Shown here: positions 43,457 through 53,339 of the stretch, one piece after another
How the letters are laid out: each line of letters begins with the position of its first letter
Position numbering within the stretch: position 1 is the first letter of the stretch
NCBI GenBank assembly: GCA_022825385.1
Contig: JAJDWX010000049.1
Coordinates: forward strand, 46,149-110,148
Reading direction: 5' to 3'
Length of the DNA: 64,000 bases
From: Rhodothermales bacterium
Lineage (GTDB): Bacteria > Bacteroidota > Rhodothermia > Rhodothermales > VXPQ01
Made by a program: the position numbers and the translations under genes
The notes under the pieces: model-generated
The model's input: only the letters and a program-made list of their open reading frames with translations
What the model was told of the DNA's origin: nothing
Databases searched by the model: none

Positions 43457-46285
43457 ATGTTTTTCCGTCCGATATTGGGCCTGCTGTTCCTGTTCGCTGC
43501 GGTTCCCGCCGCTGCGCAGACCGGCAAGGTCGTCGGCGAGGTAACGGATTCCGCCACCGGCGAGCCGCTCCCCGGCGTCAACGTGGTTATCGAGGGCACG
43601 ACGCAAGGCGCCGTAACAGACCTTGGCGGCGAATATATTATCATTGGCGTCCGTCCCGGCGCATACGACGTGGTGGCGTCCTTCATCGGGTTTGCCCGGC
43701 AGCGCCGCGAAGGCGTACAGGTAAACGTGGACCTGACCACCGCCGTCGATTTCGCCATGTCGGAAGAGGTTATCGAGGGAGAAGAGATCGTCGTGACCGC
43801 CGTGGCGGAGGCCGTCCGCAAGGACCTTACCAGCTCCGAGGCCCGCGTCACGGCGGAAACCATCGACAAGCTGCCTGTAACCGAGCTTTCGCAGGTGCTT
43901 GACGTGCAGGCGGGGGTTACCACGCGGGACGGCATTCACATTCGCGGAGGCCGCAGCAGCGAGGTCGTGTTCATGGTGGACGGCGTGCCGGTCAGCGATA
44001 GTTACGACGGTTCGTCCGTGATCCAGCTCGAAAACGACGGCATCGAAGAATTGCAGGTTATTTCCGGCACGTTCAACGCAGAGTACGGCAACGCCATGTC
44101 CGGCGTGATCAACGTGGTTACGAAGGAGGGGCGCAGCGATCGCTTTTCCGGGTCGGCGCAGGTGTATTCCGGGGGCTACGCCGTGGCCGGCGAAGGCGGC
44201 GGCGACTTCCTGCGGGGCGTTCGCGCCGAGGAGCGCACCCAGGCAGGCATTCAGTACCGGGACGTCGATCCGTATTCCTATTTGCCGTTCGAGCCCACGC
44301 ATTTCCGCAACGCCACCGTGTCGCTCGAAGGCCCTGTCTGGAAGGACCGCATCACCTTTTTCGCGCTGGGGCGCTATTTCAAAAACGACGGCTGGCTATA
44401 CGGCGCCCGCCTCTTCGGAATCGACGGCGCGGCGGGGGATTCCTCGCTGGTCCCCATGAACAATTTCGAGAAGACCAGCTGGCAGGGAAATCTCAGGATT
44501 CGCCTGAGCCGCAAACTGATCCTCAACGTCATTGGCCTGGGTTCGTTTTCCAGCAGCCGTCCGTACAATCTGTTCCGCCGCTGGGCCCCCGACGGGCGCT
44601 TTCGCAGTTTCGACGACGGCTACGACGCCAAACTGAAACTTACCCACCTTATCGGTCCCCGCACGTTCTACACGTTCAACGCGGGCGTTTTCAACCGCGA
44701 GGCGAAGGGCTATGCGTACGAAGACCCCTTCGATTCCCGGTACAACGATTTCGACCTGGTCGCGCGGGATTCCGTCGAATATCTGCCGGGCCAGTACATC
44801 GAGGTGCTGAGCGGCGGGCAGCGGTATGCGCGGGGGGGAACCAACCTGTCCCATTTCAACCGCACTTCCCGTTCGTACTTCGTCAAGGGCGACCTCTCCA
44901 GCCAGATAACCGATCACCATTTGATCAAAACCGGCTTCCAGTTGCGCATCGACGACATTGCGCTGACCGCGTTCAACCTGATTCCTGCCATCGACGAGAC
45001 GGGACAGCGGATCGAGCCGTTCCAGCCCGCCATTCCGACGGAGTCCAGCGTGGCGTACAACAGTTTCAGCGACCTTTCCCCGCGCACGATCAGCGCCTAT
45101 GTCCAGGACAAGATGGAGTTCGACGACTTCATCGTGAACGCCGGCGTTCGGATGGATTATTTCGACGCCCGCGCCCGCGTCCCGGCGGACCCCTCGGATC
45201 CCAATATTTTCAACCCGCTCAAGCTTGCGAACCGTTTCCGCGACGCGAACGGGGACGGCGTGATCCAGCCGGAGGAAGAAACGCCCGAAAACGCGCTCGC
45301 CGTGGCGGACCGCGAGCCGTACTGGTGGGAGGACAGTACGCCGAGGCTGCAAATATCGCCCCGCCTGGGCGCCGCCTGGCCCATTACGGAGCAGGGCGTG
45401 ATTCACTTTTCCTACGGCATTTTCTTTCAGATTCCCACCCAGAACAGGCTGTTCGAGAATTTCGGCTTCAAGATGCCGGCGCTTTCCGGGTCGTACGGTC
45501 CCTTTGGGAACCCGGACCTCGACGCGCAGAAAACGACCATGTACGAGATCGGTTTGCGGCAGGGGTTCGGCGGCATTGTGGCCGACGTGACCGGATATTA
45601 CCGGGACGTGCGCAACTGGGTCTCTACGTCGCAGCCCATCGTCGCCGCGCTGCCCGGCGTCCGCTACGTCATCTACACGAACCGCGATTACGCGAACACG
45701 CGCGGACTCACCGTGCACTTGTCCCGGGCGTTCGCTGGCGGCTACGGCCTGGACGCAAGCTACACCTATCAGGTGGTGGAAGGCTCCAACTCGAACCCCG
45801 CGGACGAATTTTTCTCCTTGCTGAACAACAGCCAGCCCACGCTCGCGCTCTTGCCCCTGAACTGGGATCAGCGGCATAAACTGGCGGGCGCGTTCTACGC
45901 AGGCACCGAGACGTACGGCGGGTCGATCCGGTTCCGCTTCGAATCGGGATTCCCGTATACGCCCACGTTCGCTTCCGCCGCGCTGACCGGCAACGACGTG
46001 CAGCCCGAATTTCCCTCCAATTCGCGGCGGGCCTACAACACGTTCGAGGTGGACCTGAATCTGTACAAGGAATTTCAGGCGGGACCGGTTCGTCCCCGCG
46101 TTTTTCTGGAAGTGTTCAACCTGCTGGACGCCCGCAACGTGGCCACCGTGTTCGCCGATACGGGCGAGCCGGACGTAACGCTGGACCAGCTGCGCACCGG
46201 GCAGTTCGATCCGGGATGGTTCGTGCGGCCCGAACATTACCGGGAGCCGAGACGGGTGCAACTGGGCGTCGAGGTTCGATTCTGA
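43457..46285 (+). CDS. TonB-dependent receptor with carboxypeptidase-regulatory-like N-domain
   Basis: 942 residues from the ATG at 43457, with a signal peptide ending at PAAAQ. Residues ~25-105 are a carboxypeptidase-regulatory-like beta-sandwich (GEVTDSATGEPLPGVNVVIEG). About 110-240 is the plug (VITVTA-like EIVVTAVAEA, IHIRGGRSSEVVFMVDGVPV, FNAEYGNAMSGVINVVTKEG). The rest is the beta-barrel, ending in F (VQLGVEVRF), as outer-membrane proteins do. Ligand unknown. The next two genes (surface protein and PorV) follow within 20 bp, so the three form an operon. Confidence 0.9.
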   Translation: MFFRPILGLLFLFAAVPAAAQTGKVVGEVTDSATGEPLPGVNVVIEGTTQGAVTDLGGEYIIIGVRPGAYDVVASFIGFARQRREGVQVNVDLTTAVDFAMSEEVIEGEEIVVTAVAEAVRKDLTSSEARVTAETIDKLPVTELSQVLDVQAGVTTRDGIHIRGGRSSEVVFMVDGVPVSDSYDGSSVIQLENDGIEELQVISGTFNAEYGNAMSGVINVVTKEGRSDRFSGSAQVYSGGYAVAGEGGGDFLRGVRAEERTQAGIQYRDVDPYSYLPFEPTHFRNATVSLEGPVWKDRITFFALGRYFKNDGWLYGARLFGIDGAAGDSSLVPMNNFEKTSWQGNLRIRLSRKLILNVIGLGSFSSSRPYNLFRRWAPDGRFRSFDDGYDAKLKLTHLIGPRTFYTFNAGVFNREAKGYAYEDPFDSRYNDFDLVARDSVEYLPGQYIEVLSGGQRYARGGTNLSHFNRTSRSYFVKGDLSSQITDHHLIKTGFQLRIDDIALTAFNLIPAIDETGQRIEPFQPAIPTESSVAYNSFSDLSPRTISAYVQDKMEFDDFIVNAGVRMDYFDARARVPADPSDPNIFNPLKLANRFRDANGDGVIQPEEETPENALAVADREPYWWEDSTPRLQISPRLGAAWPITEQGVIHFSYGIFFQIPTQNRLFENFGFKMPALSGSYGPFGNPDLDAQKTTMYEIGLRQGFGGIVADVTGYYRDVRNWVSTSQPIVAALPGVRYVIYTNRDYANTRGLTVHLSRAFAGGYGLDASYTYQVVEGSNSNPADEFFSLLNNSQPTLALLPLNWDQRHKLAGAFYAGTETYGGSIRFRFESGFPYTPTFASAALTGNDVQPEFPSNSRRAYNTFEVDLNLYKEFQAGPVRPRVFLEVFNLLDARNVATVFADTGEPDVTLDQLRTGQFDPGWFVRPEHYREPRRVQLGVEVRF

Positions 46286-46296
46286 CGCAGCGAGGC

Positions 46297-49200
46297 ATGG
46301 TATCCATGAACTATCTACGCTTGACACGACAGCGCACGGCGCCGCGCCGCTTTTTCGGGCGAGCGTTTGCGCGCCGGTCCGCCTTGCTCGCCCTGCCGAC
46401 GCTGGCCCTCGTCGCGTTGTCCGGCTCGCTTGTCGGCGCCGCCCGCGCCCAGGGCGTCATCGACCGGAACCATGTGCCCAGCACGGAGCGCGTCGACCCG
46501 TTCGAGCGCCGCCGCGACAACATCGACGCCAACAACGTCCGCGCCACCATCACCAACTGGGCGCAGTCGGGGCAGTCCGGGGATCCGGGAGATTTCTGGT
46601 ACGAATGGCCCAAAAACACGGGCCGCCGCTACGTAGCCCTGACCCAGTTGTGGGTAGGCGCCGAGGTCGAGGACGAAAACAACGACACGCTGTGGGTCGT
46701 GAACGTGGCCGATTTTCGGGGGAATCCCGTAAACGACAACATTTCGTGGACGTTCGAGCCGGTCAAGGGGTACGTGAATCCGGCGGGCGCCGAATACGGC
46801 ATTGCGCAGTCGGACGAGCCGACGTCCTGGCCCGCCGCCTGGCCGGACAAACTCGGCGACGCACAGGATCCGGGCTGGAGCTACTCCTGGAGCGGCTTTT
46901 TCGGCAAGGACGTGTTCAACGCCGACCAGGAATTTTTCTACAAGATCGGCGACGACCAGTATGATCGGTATCCCACGTATTTCCCCGACTCGACCGACGT
47001 CAGCCGCCGGGGGATGGGGCTTGTCGCCGAGGTTCGGGTGCTGGCCTGGAGCCAGATTCTCATTCAGGACGTGGTCTTTTTCATTCACGGCGCCAAGAAC
47101 GACGGCACCCGCGATATTCGGAAGGCGGGCCTCTCCATGTGGCTGGCGGACTGCGTAGGCGGCGATTGCAGCGACGACATTCCCTATTTCGATTTGCTGG
47201 AGGACGTCGCGTTCATGACGGACATGGACGGCGTAGGCAACGAATTTTTCGGGGCGGACCCGGTGGGAACGGCCACCTTCGCTTTTCTGGAATCGCCCGG
47301 CAACGCCGAGGACCGCATCGACAACGACGGGGACGGCTCCACCGCCGAAGATTGCAGCCCGATTATCAGCGAATGCAACAGCCCGGTGATTCTCGCCTCT
47401 TTCCTTCAGGGGGAGAATCCCACGAACGCCATCGACGACAACGGCAACGGCCTCGTGGACGAGAACGGAACGCACGTGCCGTTCGTGACCGCCAGCGGGA
47501 TACCGCAGGCGGGGGTAGGCTACGCGGATTATATCGACAACGACGGGGACGGCGAAGCGGGCAGCCCGGTCGTTACCGAGGCCATGGCGGCGCAGGCCGC
47601 GTCGGACCACTGGCGCCGGTGGCCGCCCGTGCTGGCTACGGACGCGAATGTGCGGGACGTGCACCTTGTGGGGGTGGAGGAGGACGACGTGGGGCGCGCG
47701 TTTCGGGACGGGATCGACAACAACGACACACATCTCGAAGAAGGGAACTACCTGGCCGAGCCGGATTCGCCCACCGTCACGCAGGAGATGGTGGACGCCG
47801 CGGCTTCCGACCCGTACCGCCGGTATCGCGTTCCCGGAGCCGGGATCGTGCTGTACGACGTAGGTCCGGAAGATATAGGCAAGGCCTATGCGGACGGCGT
47901 GGACAACGACAACGACGGCGCCACGGACGAAGGCATCGACGAGGAAATCGACGAAATGATCGACGAGAGCCGGGCCGACGGAATAGACAACGACAAGGAC
48001 TGGAACCAGTACCTTAACGACACCGGACTGGACGGCGTGGCCTTCAATGGCGATCCCGGCGACAACGACGCCATGCCTACGTCCGGCGCCGGCACGGGCT
48101 TCCCCGGCGAGCGCAATATCGACGTGACGGATATTTCCGAATCGGACCAGATCGGCATCACGAACGTGCGCATTTTCGGGGCAGGCACGCTGGGGATCGG
48201 CAGTTCTTCGGATCGGTACCTGTTCCGCCGCTTCATGTTGCCGGGCAATTTCGATACGGAACTGCCCGATCCCGGCGACACCGATATTACCGTGTCCAGC
48301 GGCATTTTCCCGCTCAAGGCCGGACAGACCGAGCGCATTTCGCTGGCGGTCGTGCTGGGAGGCACGCAGGAGGAAGCGCTCCAGTCGAGGGATTACGCCC
48401 TTCAGGCATACCACGAAGATTATCAGTTTGCCCAGGCGCCCATCACGCCCACGCTGCGGGCGGTGCCCGGCGACGGCAAGGTGACGCTCTACTGGGATTC
48501 GATTTCGGAGCAATCCTACGATCAGTTTCTGGCGGGCCTTGGGCGCGAGCCGTACGATTTCGAGGGATATCGCGTCTATCGCTCCACGGACCCCGCGTTC
48601 CTCGATCCGCAGATTATTACGGACGGTTTTGGCAACCGGCTCTTGCGCAAGCCCATCGCCCAGTTCGACCTCATCGACGGGTTCGGCGGGTTCCATCCGG
48701 TGGACGTGAACGGCGTCCAGTTCTATCTGGGGGACAATCGCGTCAGCCCGGGCGAAGGGAGCAATGGCCTGGCGCACCTTTTCGTGGACGAAGACGTGAG
48801 GAACGGGGTGACGTATTTCTATGCGGTCACGGCCTACGACTACGGTTCCGCAGAGGACAATATTCCGCCGACCGAAACCCCCATTCGCATTCAGCGGCTC
48901 CCGGACGGCTCCATCCGGACCGGCCCCAATGTGGTGGAAATCTCGCCCGCCGCGCCCGTGGCAGGCTATGTGGACCCCACGCTTGGAGAGATGCAGCGCG
49001 TGGCGGGGACCACGAGCAGCCGCATTCTCTACGAAATCATCGATCCGATCTCCATCGCCGACGATCGCCGGTTCCGCATTGTGTTCGAGGACACGCTCAT
49101 TTCCGGCGGACGCTTCAGTCCCGATACCCTGACGACCAAAAATTTCTCGCTCGTGGACGTTACGGCGGACGATACGTTGCTGCGCCGCTCCACCGCGTTC

Positions 49201-50181
49201 CGCCCCGGACGGGAATTTCCCTTGCTGGCCGACGACGGCGATCCCATCGGGTTCAGCCTGTCGTTTTTCCCGGAGCCGTTCATTGTGCTCAACAAGGCGG
49301 AAACGGCCTGGAACAGCGAGGATATCTATCCCGTCTCCCTGGACCCGCATTCGTCCGCCGGGTTCGTGCGCGGATTGCGCAATCCGTTCGACTACCGCGT
49401 GAAAGTCGTCGGCGACGGGCAAGGGCAATCCATTGAAATGCAAGTGACCCGGCGCCTTACGCTGCCTGCGCGCCCGACGAACATAGAAGTGTATCGCCTG
49501 CTCCCGGACGGTACGGAAATTCCGGTCGAATATGCTTTCTGGGACATTACCGGCGACGATTTCGTCTCCTCCGTTTCAACCGCTCCGGCCTCCTGGACCG
49601 CCAACCCGGACATTGGCGAGAGCGATTTTATCGTACTTAGGGAAACCAAGGTGGGGGACGACGGCGGCGATTCCGTCATTACCTGGCGCATCGGGTTGAA
49701 TTTCGTTTTCGCAGACCGCCGCGATCCGCAGGAAGGCGACGTCGTCACCATCGTCACCCGCAAGCCGTTCCTGTCCACCGACGCATTCGAATTTACCGCC
49801 ACCGGCCCCCGCGCGGACCTGAATGCCGCCCGGGACATGCTGGACCAGATTCGCGTGGTCCCCAATCCCTACGTGGCGACCAACTCGTTTGAAGCGCTCA
49901 ATCCGTTCAGCACGGGCCGCGGGCCGCGCGTCATCAAGTTTATCCACCTGCCGCCGCAAGCTACGGTCCGCATCTATACGGTGAGCGGACGCCTCGTGCG
50001 CGCGCTTCGGCTTGCCGAAGGCAGCAACGACGGCCTCGATCCGGCCTCGCTCCTCGACGGCACGCTGGAGTGGAATCTGCAAAGCGAGGAGGGGCTATCC
50101 GCTTCCTACGGCGTCTATTTGTATCATGTGGAAGCGCCCGGCGTCGGCGAGCGAACCGGCACGTTTGCGATTATCAAATGA
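46297..50181 (+). CDS. Large secreted Ca-binding surface protein with T9SS-type C-terminus
   Basis: About 1294 residues. ATGs at 46297 and 46306 both fit; GAGG at 46292-46295 suits 46306 better. A signal peptide ends near GAARAQ. The middle has many D-x-D-N-D-G loops (RIDNDGDGST, AIDDNGNGLVDENG, YIDNDGDGEAG, GVDNDNDGATDEG) that suggest Ca2+ binding, then a fibronectin-III-like domain (VTLYWDSI, YRVYRSTDP). The C-terminal IRVVPNPYVATNSFE and YTVSGRLVR resemble the T9SS sorting domains of this group, without YPNPFNP. It is 11-20 bp from the TonB receptor and 4 bp from PorV. Confidence 0.75.
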   Translation: MVSMNYLRLTRQRTAPRRFFGRAFARRSALLALPTLALVALSGSLVGAARAQGVIDRNHVPSTERVDPFERRRDNIDANNVRATITNWAQSGQSGDPGDFWYEWPKNTGRRYVALTQLWVGAEVEDENNDTLWVVNVADFRGNPVNDNISWTFEPVKGYVNPAGAEYGIAQSDEPTSWPAAWPDKLGDAQDPGWSYSWSGFFGKDVFNADQEFFYKIGDDQYDRYPTYFPDSTDVSRRGMGLVAEVRVLAWSQILIQDVVFFIHGAKNDGTRDIRKAGLSMWLADCVGGDCSDDIPYFDLLEDVAFMTDMDGVGNEFFGADPVGTATFAFLESPGNAEDRIDNDGDGSTAEDCSPIISECNSPVILASFLQGENPTNAIDDNGNGLVDENGTHVPFVTASGIPQAGVGYADYIDNDGDGEAGSPVVTEAMAAQAASDHWRRWPPVLATDANVRDVHLVGVEEDDVGRAFRDGIDNNDTHLEEGNYLAEPDSPTVTQEMVDAAASDPYRRYRVPGAGIVLYDVGPEDIGKAYADGVDNDNDGATDEGIDEEIDEMIDESRADGIDNDKDWNQYLNDTGLDGVAFNGDPGDNDAMPTSGAGTGFPGERNIDVTDISESDQIGITNVRIFGAGTLGIGSSSDRYLFRRFMLPGNFDTELPDPGDTDITVSSGIFPLKAGQTERISLAVVLGGTQEEALQSRDYALQAYHEDYQFAQAPITPTLRAVPGDGKVTLYWDSISEQSYDQFLAGLGREPYDFEGYRVYRSTDPAFLDPQIITDGFGNRLLRKPIAQFDLIDGFGGFHPVDVNGVQFYLGDNRVSPGEGSNGLAHLFVDEDVRNGVTYFYAVTAYDYGSAEDNIPPTETPIRIQRLPDGSIRTGPNVVEISPAAPVAGYVDPTLGEMQRVAGTTSSRILYEIIDPISIADDRRFRIVFEDTLISGGRFSPDTLTTKNFSLVDVTADDTLLRRSTAFRPGREFPLLADDGDPIGFSLSFFPEPFIVLNKAETAWNSEDIYPVSLDPHSSAGFVRGLRNPFDYRVKVVGDGQGQSIEMQVTRRLTLPARPTNIEVYRLLPDGTEIPVEYAFWDITGDDFVSSVSTAPASWTANPDIGESDFIVLRETKVGDDGGDSVITWRIGLNFVFADRRDPQEGDVVTIVTRKPFLSTDAFEFTATGPRADLNAARDMLDQIRVVPNPYVATNSFEALNPFSTGRGPRVIKFIHLPPQATVRIYTVSGRLVRALRLAEGSNDGLDPASLLDGTLEWNLQSEEGLSASYGVYLYHVEAPGVGERTGTFAIIK

Positions 50182-50185
50182 TCGG

Positions 50186-51409
50186 ATGAACGGGAACCAG
50201 AACATATTGCGCCACGTATCCATAAAGCCTTTTTTCGCGTTCGGAAAATCGCTTCTTGCTTCCGAATGGATCCCTGCCCTGCCCCCGTCGCGCGGAAAAA
50301 TTCAGCGCGAAAACGCCGTCCAAACCGGATCGCCCGCCACGCTGCCTCGCGCTCGCCGGTATTTCCATGCGCTGTCCCCCTGTTTGCTGGCGGCGGCGGC
50401 GTTGCTTTGCTTGTCTGCGCCCGCCTTCGCGCAGCAGGATTTCGATAGCCAGACCCGCGCCGTCACCAAGCGGGGCACCACGGCGGCGGACTTTCTTGGC
50501 ATTCCCGTGGGCGCGCGCGCCACGGCGCTGGGCGGCGCCATCACGGCCACGGTTTCCGATCCCATCGCCATTTACTGGAATCCCGCCGGAATCGCCGCCG
50601 TGGAAGACGTGCGTTTCACCGGCGAATACGCCGAATGGCTCGCAGGGATCGACTTTAATTTCATGGCCATGGCGATACCTGCCCGGTTCGGGGTGGTCGG
50701 GCTGGGGCTTACCGTCATGCGGACCCCGGCCATGGAAGTGACCACCGTGGCCATGCAGGATGGCACGGGCGAAACGTTCGACGCCGCGTCCTGGGCCGCC
50801 GCTCTGACCTATGCGCGGGCGCTCACGGATCGGTTCGCGATTGGCGGCTCCGTCAAATGGGTGCAGGAGCGCATCTGGAATTCGGCTTCCGGCGGCCTGG
50901 CTTTCGACGTCGGCACGCAGTTCGAGACGCCGTTTCGGGGGGTGCGCCTTGGCGCTTCCATCAGCAATTTTGGCTCCAAATTGCAAATAACCGGAGACGA
51001 CCTGCTGGCTCGCGTGGACGTGGACCCCAACAACCGGGGGAACAACGAGAGCAACCGCGCCTTGCTCAAGACAGACCGCTTCGATTTGCCCCTCGTCATG
51101 CGCATCGGGCTGTCCGGGGAGGTGTTCCAGCGCGGCGGCAATCGCCTGACGCTGTCCATCGACGCGCTGAACCCGAACAACAGCGAACAATACCTGAACG
51201 CCGGCGCGGAAATCGGCTTGCTGGGAGACTTGATCATGTTCCGGGGCGGGTACAGCGAATTGCTGCTGGAAAACAGTTTGCGCTCCTTTACGCTCGGCGG
51301 CGGGCTGCGCTACCAGTTCGCCCCCATCCACTTCGGCGTGGATTACGCCTTCGAGCAACACGAATACTTCAACGCCGTCAACCGCTTGACGCTCACGATG
51401 CGGTTTTGA
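50186..51409 (+). CDS. PorV/PorQ family outer-membrane protein
   Basis: 407 residues. An N-terminal leader of unusual length (~80 residues) precedes a hydrophobic signal core ending at APAFAQ, so the true start may be further in. The mature part begins with FLGIPVGARATALGGAITATVSDPIAIYWNPAGIA, the hallmark of the PorV/PorQ (FadL-like) family, and ends LTMRF. PorV works with the T9SS as a shuttle for sorting-domain cargo, which fits the seven cargo proteins of this window. The last 42 bp are duplicated at 53340-53381. Confidence 0.85.
   Translation: MNGNQNILRHVSIKPFFAFGKSLLASEWIPALPPSRGKIQRENAVQTGSPATLPRARRYFHALSPCLLAAAALLCLSAPAFAQQDFDSQTRAVTKRGTTAADFLGIPVGARATALGGAITATVSDPIAIYWNPAGIAAVEDVRFTGEYAEWLAGIDFNFMAMAIPARFGVVGLGLTVMRTPAMEVTTVAMQDGTGETFDAASWAAALTYARALTDRFAIGGSVKWVQERIWNSASGGLAFDVGTQFETPFRGVRLGASISNFGSKLQITGDDLLARVDVDPNNRGNNESNRALLKTDRFDLPLVMRIGLSGEVFQRGGNRLTLSIDALNPNNSEQYLNAGAEIGLLGDLIMFRGGYSELLLENSLRSFTLGGGLRYQFAPIHFGVDYAFEQHEYFNAVNRLTLTMRF
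51368..51409 (+). repeat. Direct repeat, left copy (3' end of the PorV gene)
   Basis: The last 42 bp of the PorV gene, from TTCAACGCCGTC to GGTTTTGA, including the stop codon, recur at 53340-53381 with two mismatches. The copies bracket the ATPase/nuclease gene pair. Confidence 0.9.
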
Positions 51410-51479
51410 GGGGAGCTTCCAGTTTTTGCCTCGGTGGCGCAGAGAGACATGTCGAGCAAACTCGCTTCAGGATTCCATT

Positions 51480-51986
51480 TTACAGGAGCCGTTTAACGGA
51501 ACACCCCGAAAGCGCTTCGCCGAACTTTGCGACAGGCACGACAATGCAAGAAGACATATACTCGCGTTTCCATGCCTCGTCCGCTTCCTTGCGGAGGCGC
51601 GCTTTCAATTGATCGGCGAGGTTCATGAGCAGCGCTGGTTCGACAGGCAGACGTTCGGCGCCAATGACCACCACGTATCGCATGGGTTTCGTATCCCGCG
51701 CCATCAGGTGAAGGAAGCCGTAGGTGGTTCGCGCTTTGGGCGCGAGGTCCTCGAATATTAATTCCTTCGTTTTCATTGCGGCGGCGAATCGCTGTCGTTC
51801 ATTGTCTGGTACAGACGATGCGGACGGGTCCTTGACTTCCACAAGCACAATCTCGTTCTTTCCCTCGGCGATGAAATCCACTGGTTTCATGCCTTGCGGC
51901 CAGGAGGCGCCGTTGCGGTCAAACAGTTCGGCTTGCCAAGAAGCGCCAAAAGCGAACTCAAGTCCGCCTTCCTGTAAAACACTCAT
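51480..51986 (-). CDS. Small PD-(D/E)XK-nuclease-like protein, partner of the ATPase
   Basis: 168 residues from the ATG at 51986, whose ATGA overlaps the stop of the ATPase gene; this coupling fixes the start. D37 (MKPVDFIAEG) and E50-x-K52 (IVLVEVKD) have the order and strand context of a PD-(D/E)XK nuclease core. The rest is alpha/beta with a basic C-terminus. I do not recognise a named family. With the ATPase it looks like a two-gene defence module: ATPase sensor and nuclease effector. Function is inferred. Confidence 0.6.
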   Translation of the reverse strand: MSVLQEGGLEFAFGASWQAELFDRNGASWPQGMKPVDFIAEGKNEIVLVEVKDPSASSVPDNERQRFAAAMKTKELIFEDLAPKARTTYGFLHLMARDTKPMRYVVVIGAERLPVEPALLMNLADQLKARLRKEADEAWKREYMSSCIVVPVAKFGEALSGCSVKRLL

Positions 51987-53068
51987 CCATTTCCTCCCAG
52001 CGCGTACTCGATGGAACGGTCGTACAACGATGAGAATGCCTCGGAGATAGCGCTGTGTTCGAGTTGAAACGGCTCTTCGGCCACTTCGCATGCTATCTCA
52101 TCGTTCGAATCGTCTCTGTAAAGCGCGTAGAAACGCGCCCGGTCACCCTGCCTCATGCGAATGTCCAGTTCCTTCAAAATCGCGTAATCGTGCGTGGCGA
52201 TGCAAATCTGAACGCCCATGCGCTGCAACTGCAGAAGAATGTCGATGAGAACGCCGACAACTTTCGGATTGAGATTCGCCTCGGGCTCGTCCCAAAAGAG
52301 CACGGAACCGTTCAAAAGCGTACCGTTCTGGACCAGAAGCCATAGAAGTCCCAGTTTGCGCATGCCTTCGGCGAGCAGCGTGAATTCCAGATTTCCGCGC
52401 TTGTTTCTGAGAAAAAACTCTTCGTTTTTGATCTTCACCTTGCCGGAGATCGCCTTCTGCAAGGACGCCATGATTCGCTTGCGCGCCTGGTCCGTCGGTC
52501 CGCGCAAGGCCGGGCGATAGGCGCGGTCGAGAATATCTGCGTATACTTCCTCGAAGTGGATATCCCGTTGCGTATAGAGGGAACGAAAGCCCGGAGCGTT
52601 CGAAAGCATCTCTTTAACAGGTATAAAAACGCTCTCGACGGGCTTTTCTAACCATTCGTTGTACCCCCGGATCGTTGCGGACGAGGGCTTAATGGCGTGA
52701 TTGGAGAAGGAAGCGCGAAGTTTACGATCTCCCCTCCAGACTTCGACAGCCCCTCGCGCGCTTCCCTGCTGGCGTTTGACCAGGCGTCCTACGGCGTGTT
52801 CGGACGGCAGAAAAACGCTTGTGATTTTTTCGGCAAGGTTCTTCTCTGTTCGGGTGACGTCGCAGGCGGCGTACGCCACTTTCAGCAGATGGGTCTTGCC
52901 TGTGCCATTGGCTCCGATGAACACATTGACGCCTGGGCTCAGGTCCAGATCGAGCGACTCGAAGGCCGTGAATCGCTCAAGGCGAATGCGCGTCAGCGTT
53001 TCGACCTCGTTTTTTGACAAGGCCGAAGGCGCATCGCAGATTTGCGGCATTTCAGAGTTGTCGTTCAT
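51983..53068 (-). CDS. RecF/OLD-like ABC-type ATPase of a two-gene module
   Basis: 361 residues from the ATG at 53068. Walker A is GANGTGKT (52-59). The signature region is TLLAEGMRKLGLL, Walker B is VLFWDEPEANLNP and the H-loop is IATHDY. An ~130-residue helical insert lies between Walker A and the signature. No TOPRIM domain follows; the nuclease-like partner is the next gene. The longer upstream frame (to 53407) runs into the duplicated PorV end and is not supported. Confidence 0.78.
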   Translation of the reverse strand: MNDNSEMPQICDAPSALSKNEVETLTRIRLERFTAFESLDLDLSPGVNVFIGANGTGKTHLLKVAYAACDVTRTEKNLAEKITSVFLPSEHAVGRLVKRQQGSARGAVEVWRGDRKLRASFSNHAIKPSSATIRGYNEWLEKPVESVFIPVKEMLSNAPGFRSLYTQRDIHFEEVYADILDRAYRPALRGPTDQARKRIMASLQKAISGKVKIKNEEFFLRNKRGNLEFTLLAEGMRKLGLLWLLVQNGTLLNGSVLFWDEPEANLNPKVVGVLIDILLQLQRMGVQICIATHDYAILKELDIRMRQGDRARFYALYRDDSNDEIACEVAEEPFQLEHSAISEAFSSLYDRSIEYALGGNG

Positions 53069-53339
53069 GGGTTTTGGCGCAAGCAGGATGTCAGCGTCCG
53101 GCAAGTATCCCTGAAATGGGTTGAAGCAATCTCGTCGCGCGGTATGTCGATCCGTGCAGGCATGGAGCCGCATCCGTTGGTGGGGATGAATGCGATGTAT
53201 AGTACGACGGCGCAGCCTGATGTTCCATCCTCCCCAGCCGAGCGACCTGTCGAAGCGCCTCCGCCGCCTCGCCGCGATCCCGCTTCCGGCGGCGGCGCCT
53301 GCCTTGCCCGTCCCCGCTTTCGAGCGCGCGAATATAGGG
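53069..53339. other. Intergenic region upstream of the ATPase/nuclease pair
   Basis: About 270 bp between the ATPase start and the second copy of the PorV 3' end. No gene is seen. It should hold the minus-strand promoter of the pair. A short plus-strand frame (53190-53381) ends in the duplicated FNAVNRLTLTMRF tail but has no PorV sequence before it. Confidence 0.5.

Noticed and set aside
46315..49443. 1042-codon minus-strand open frame
   Set aside because: Antisense shadow of the surface protein gene at 46297-50181 caused by high GC and lack of stops; low-complexity translation.
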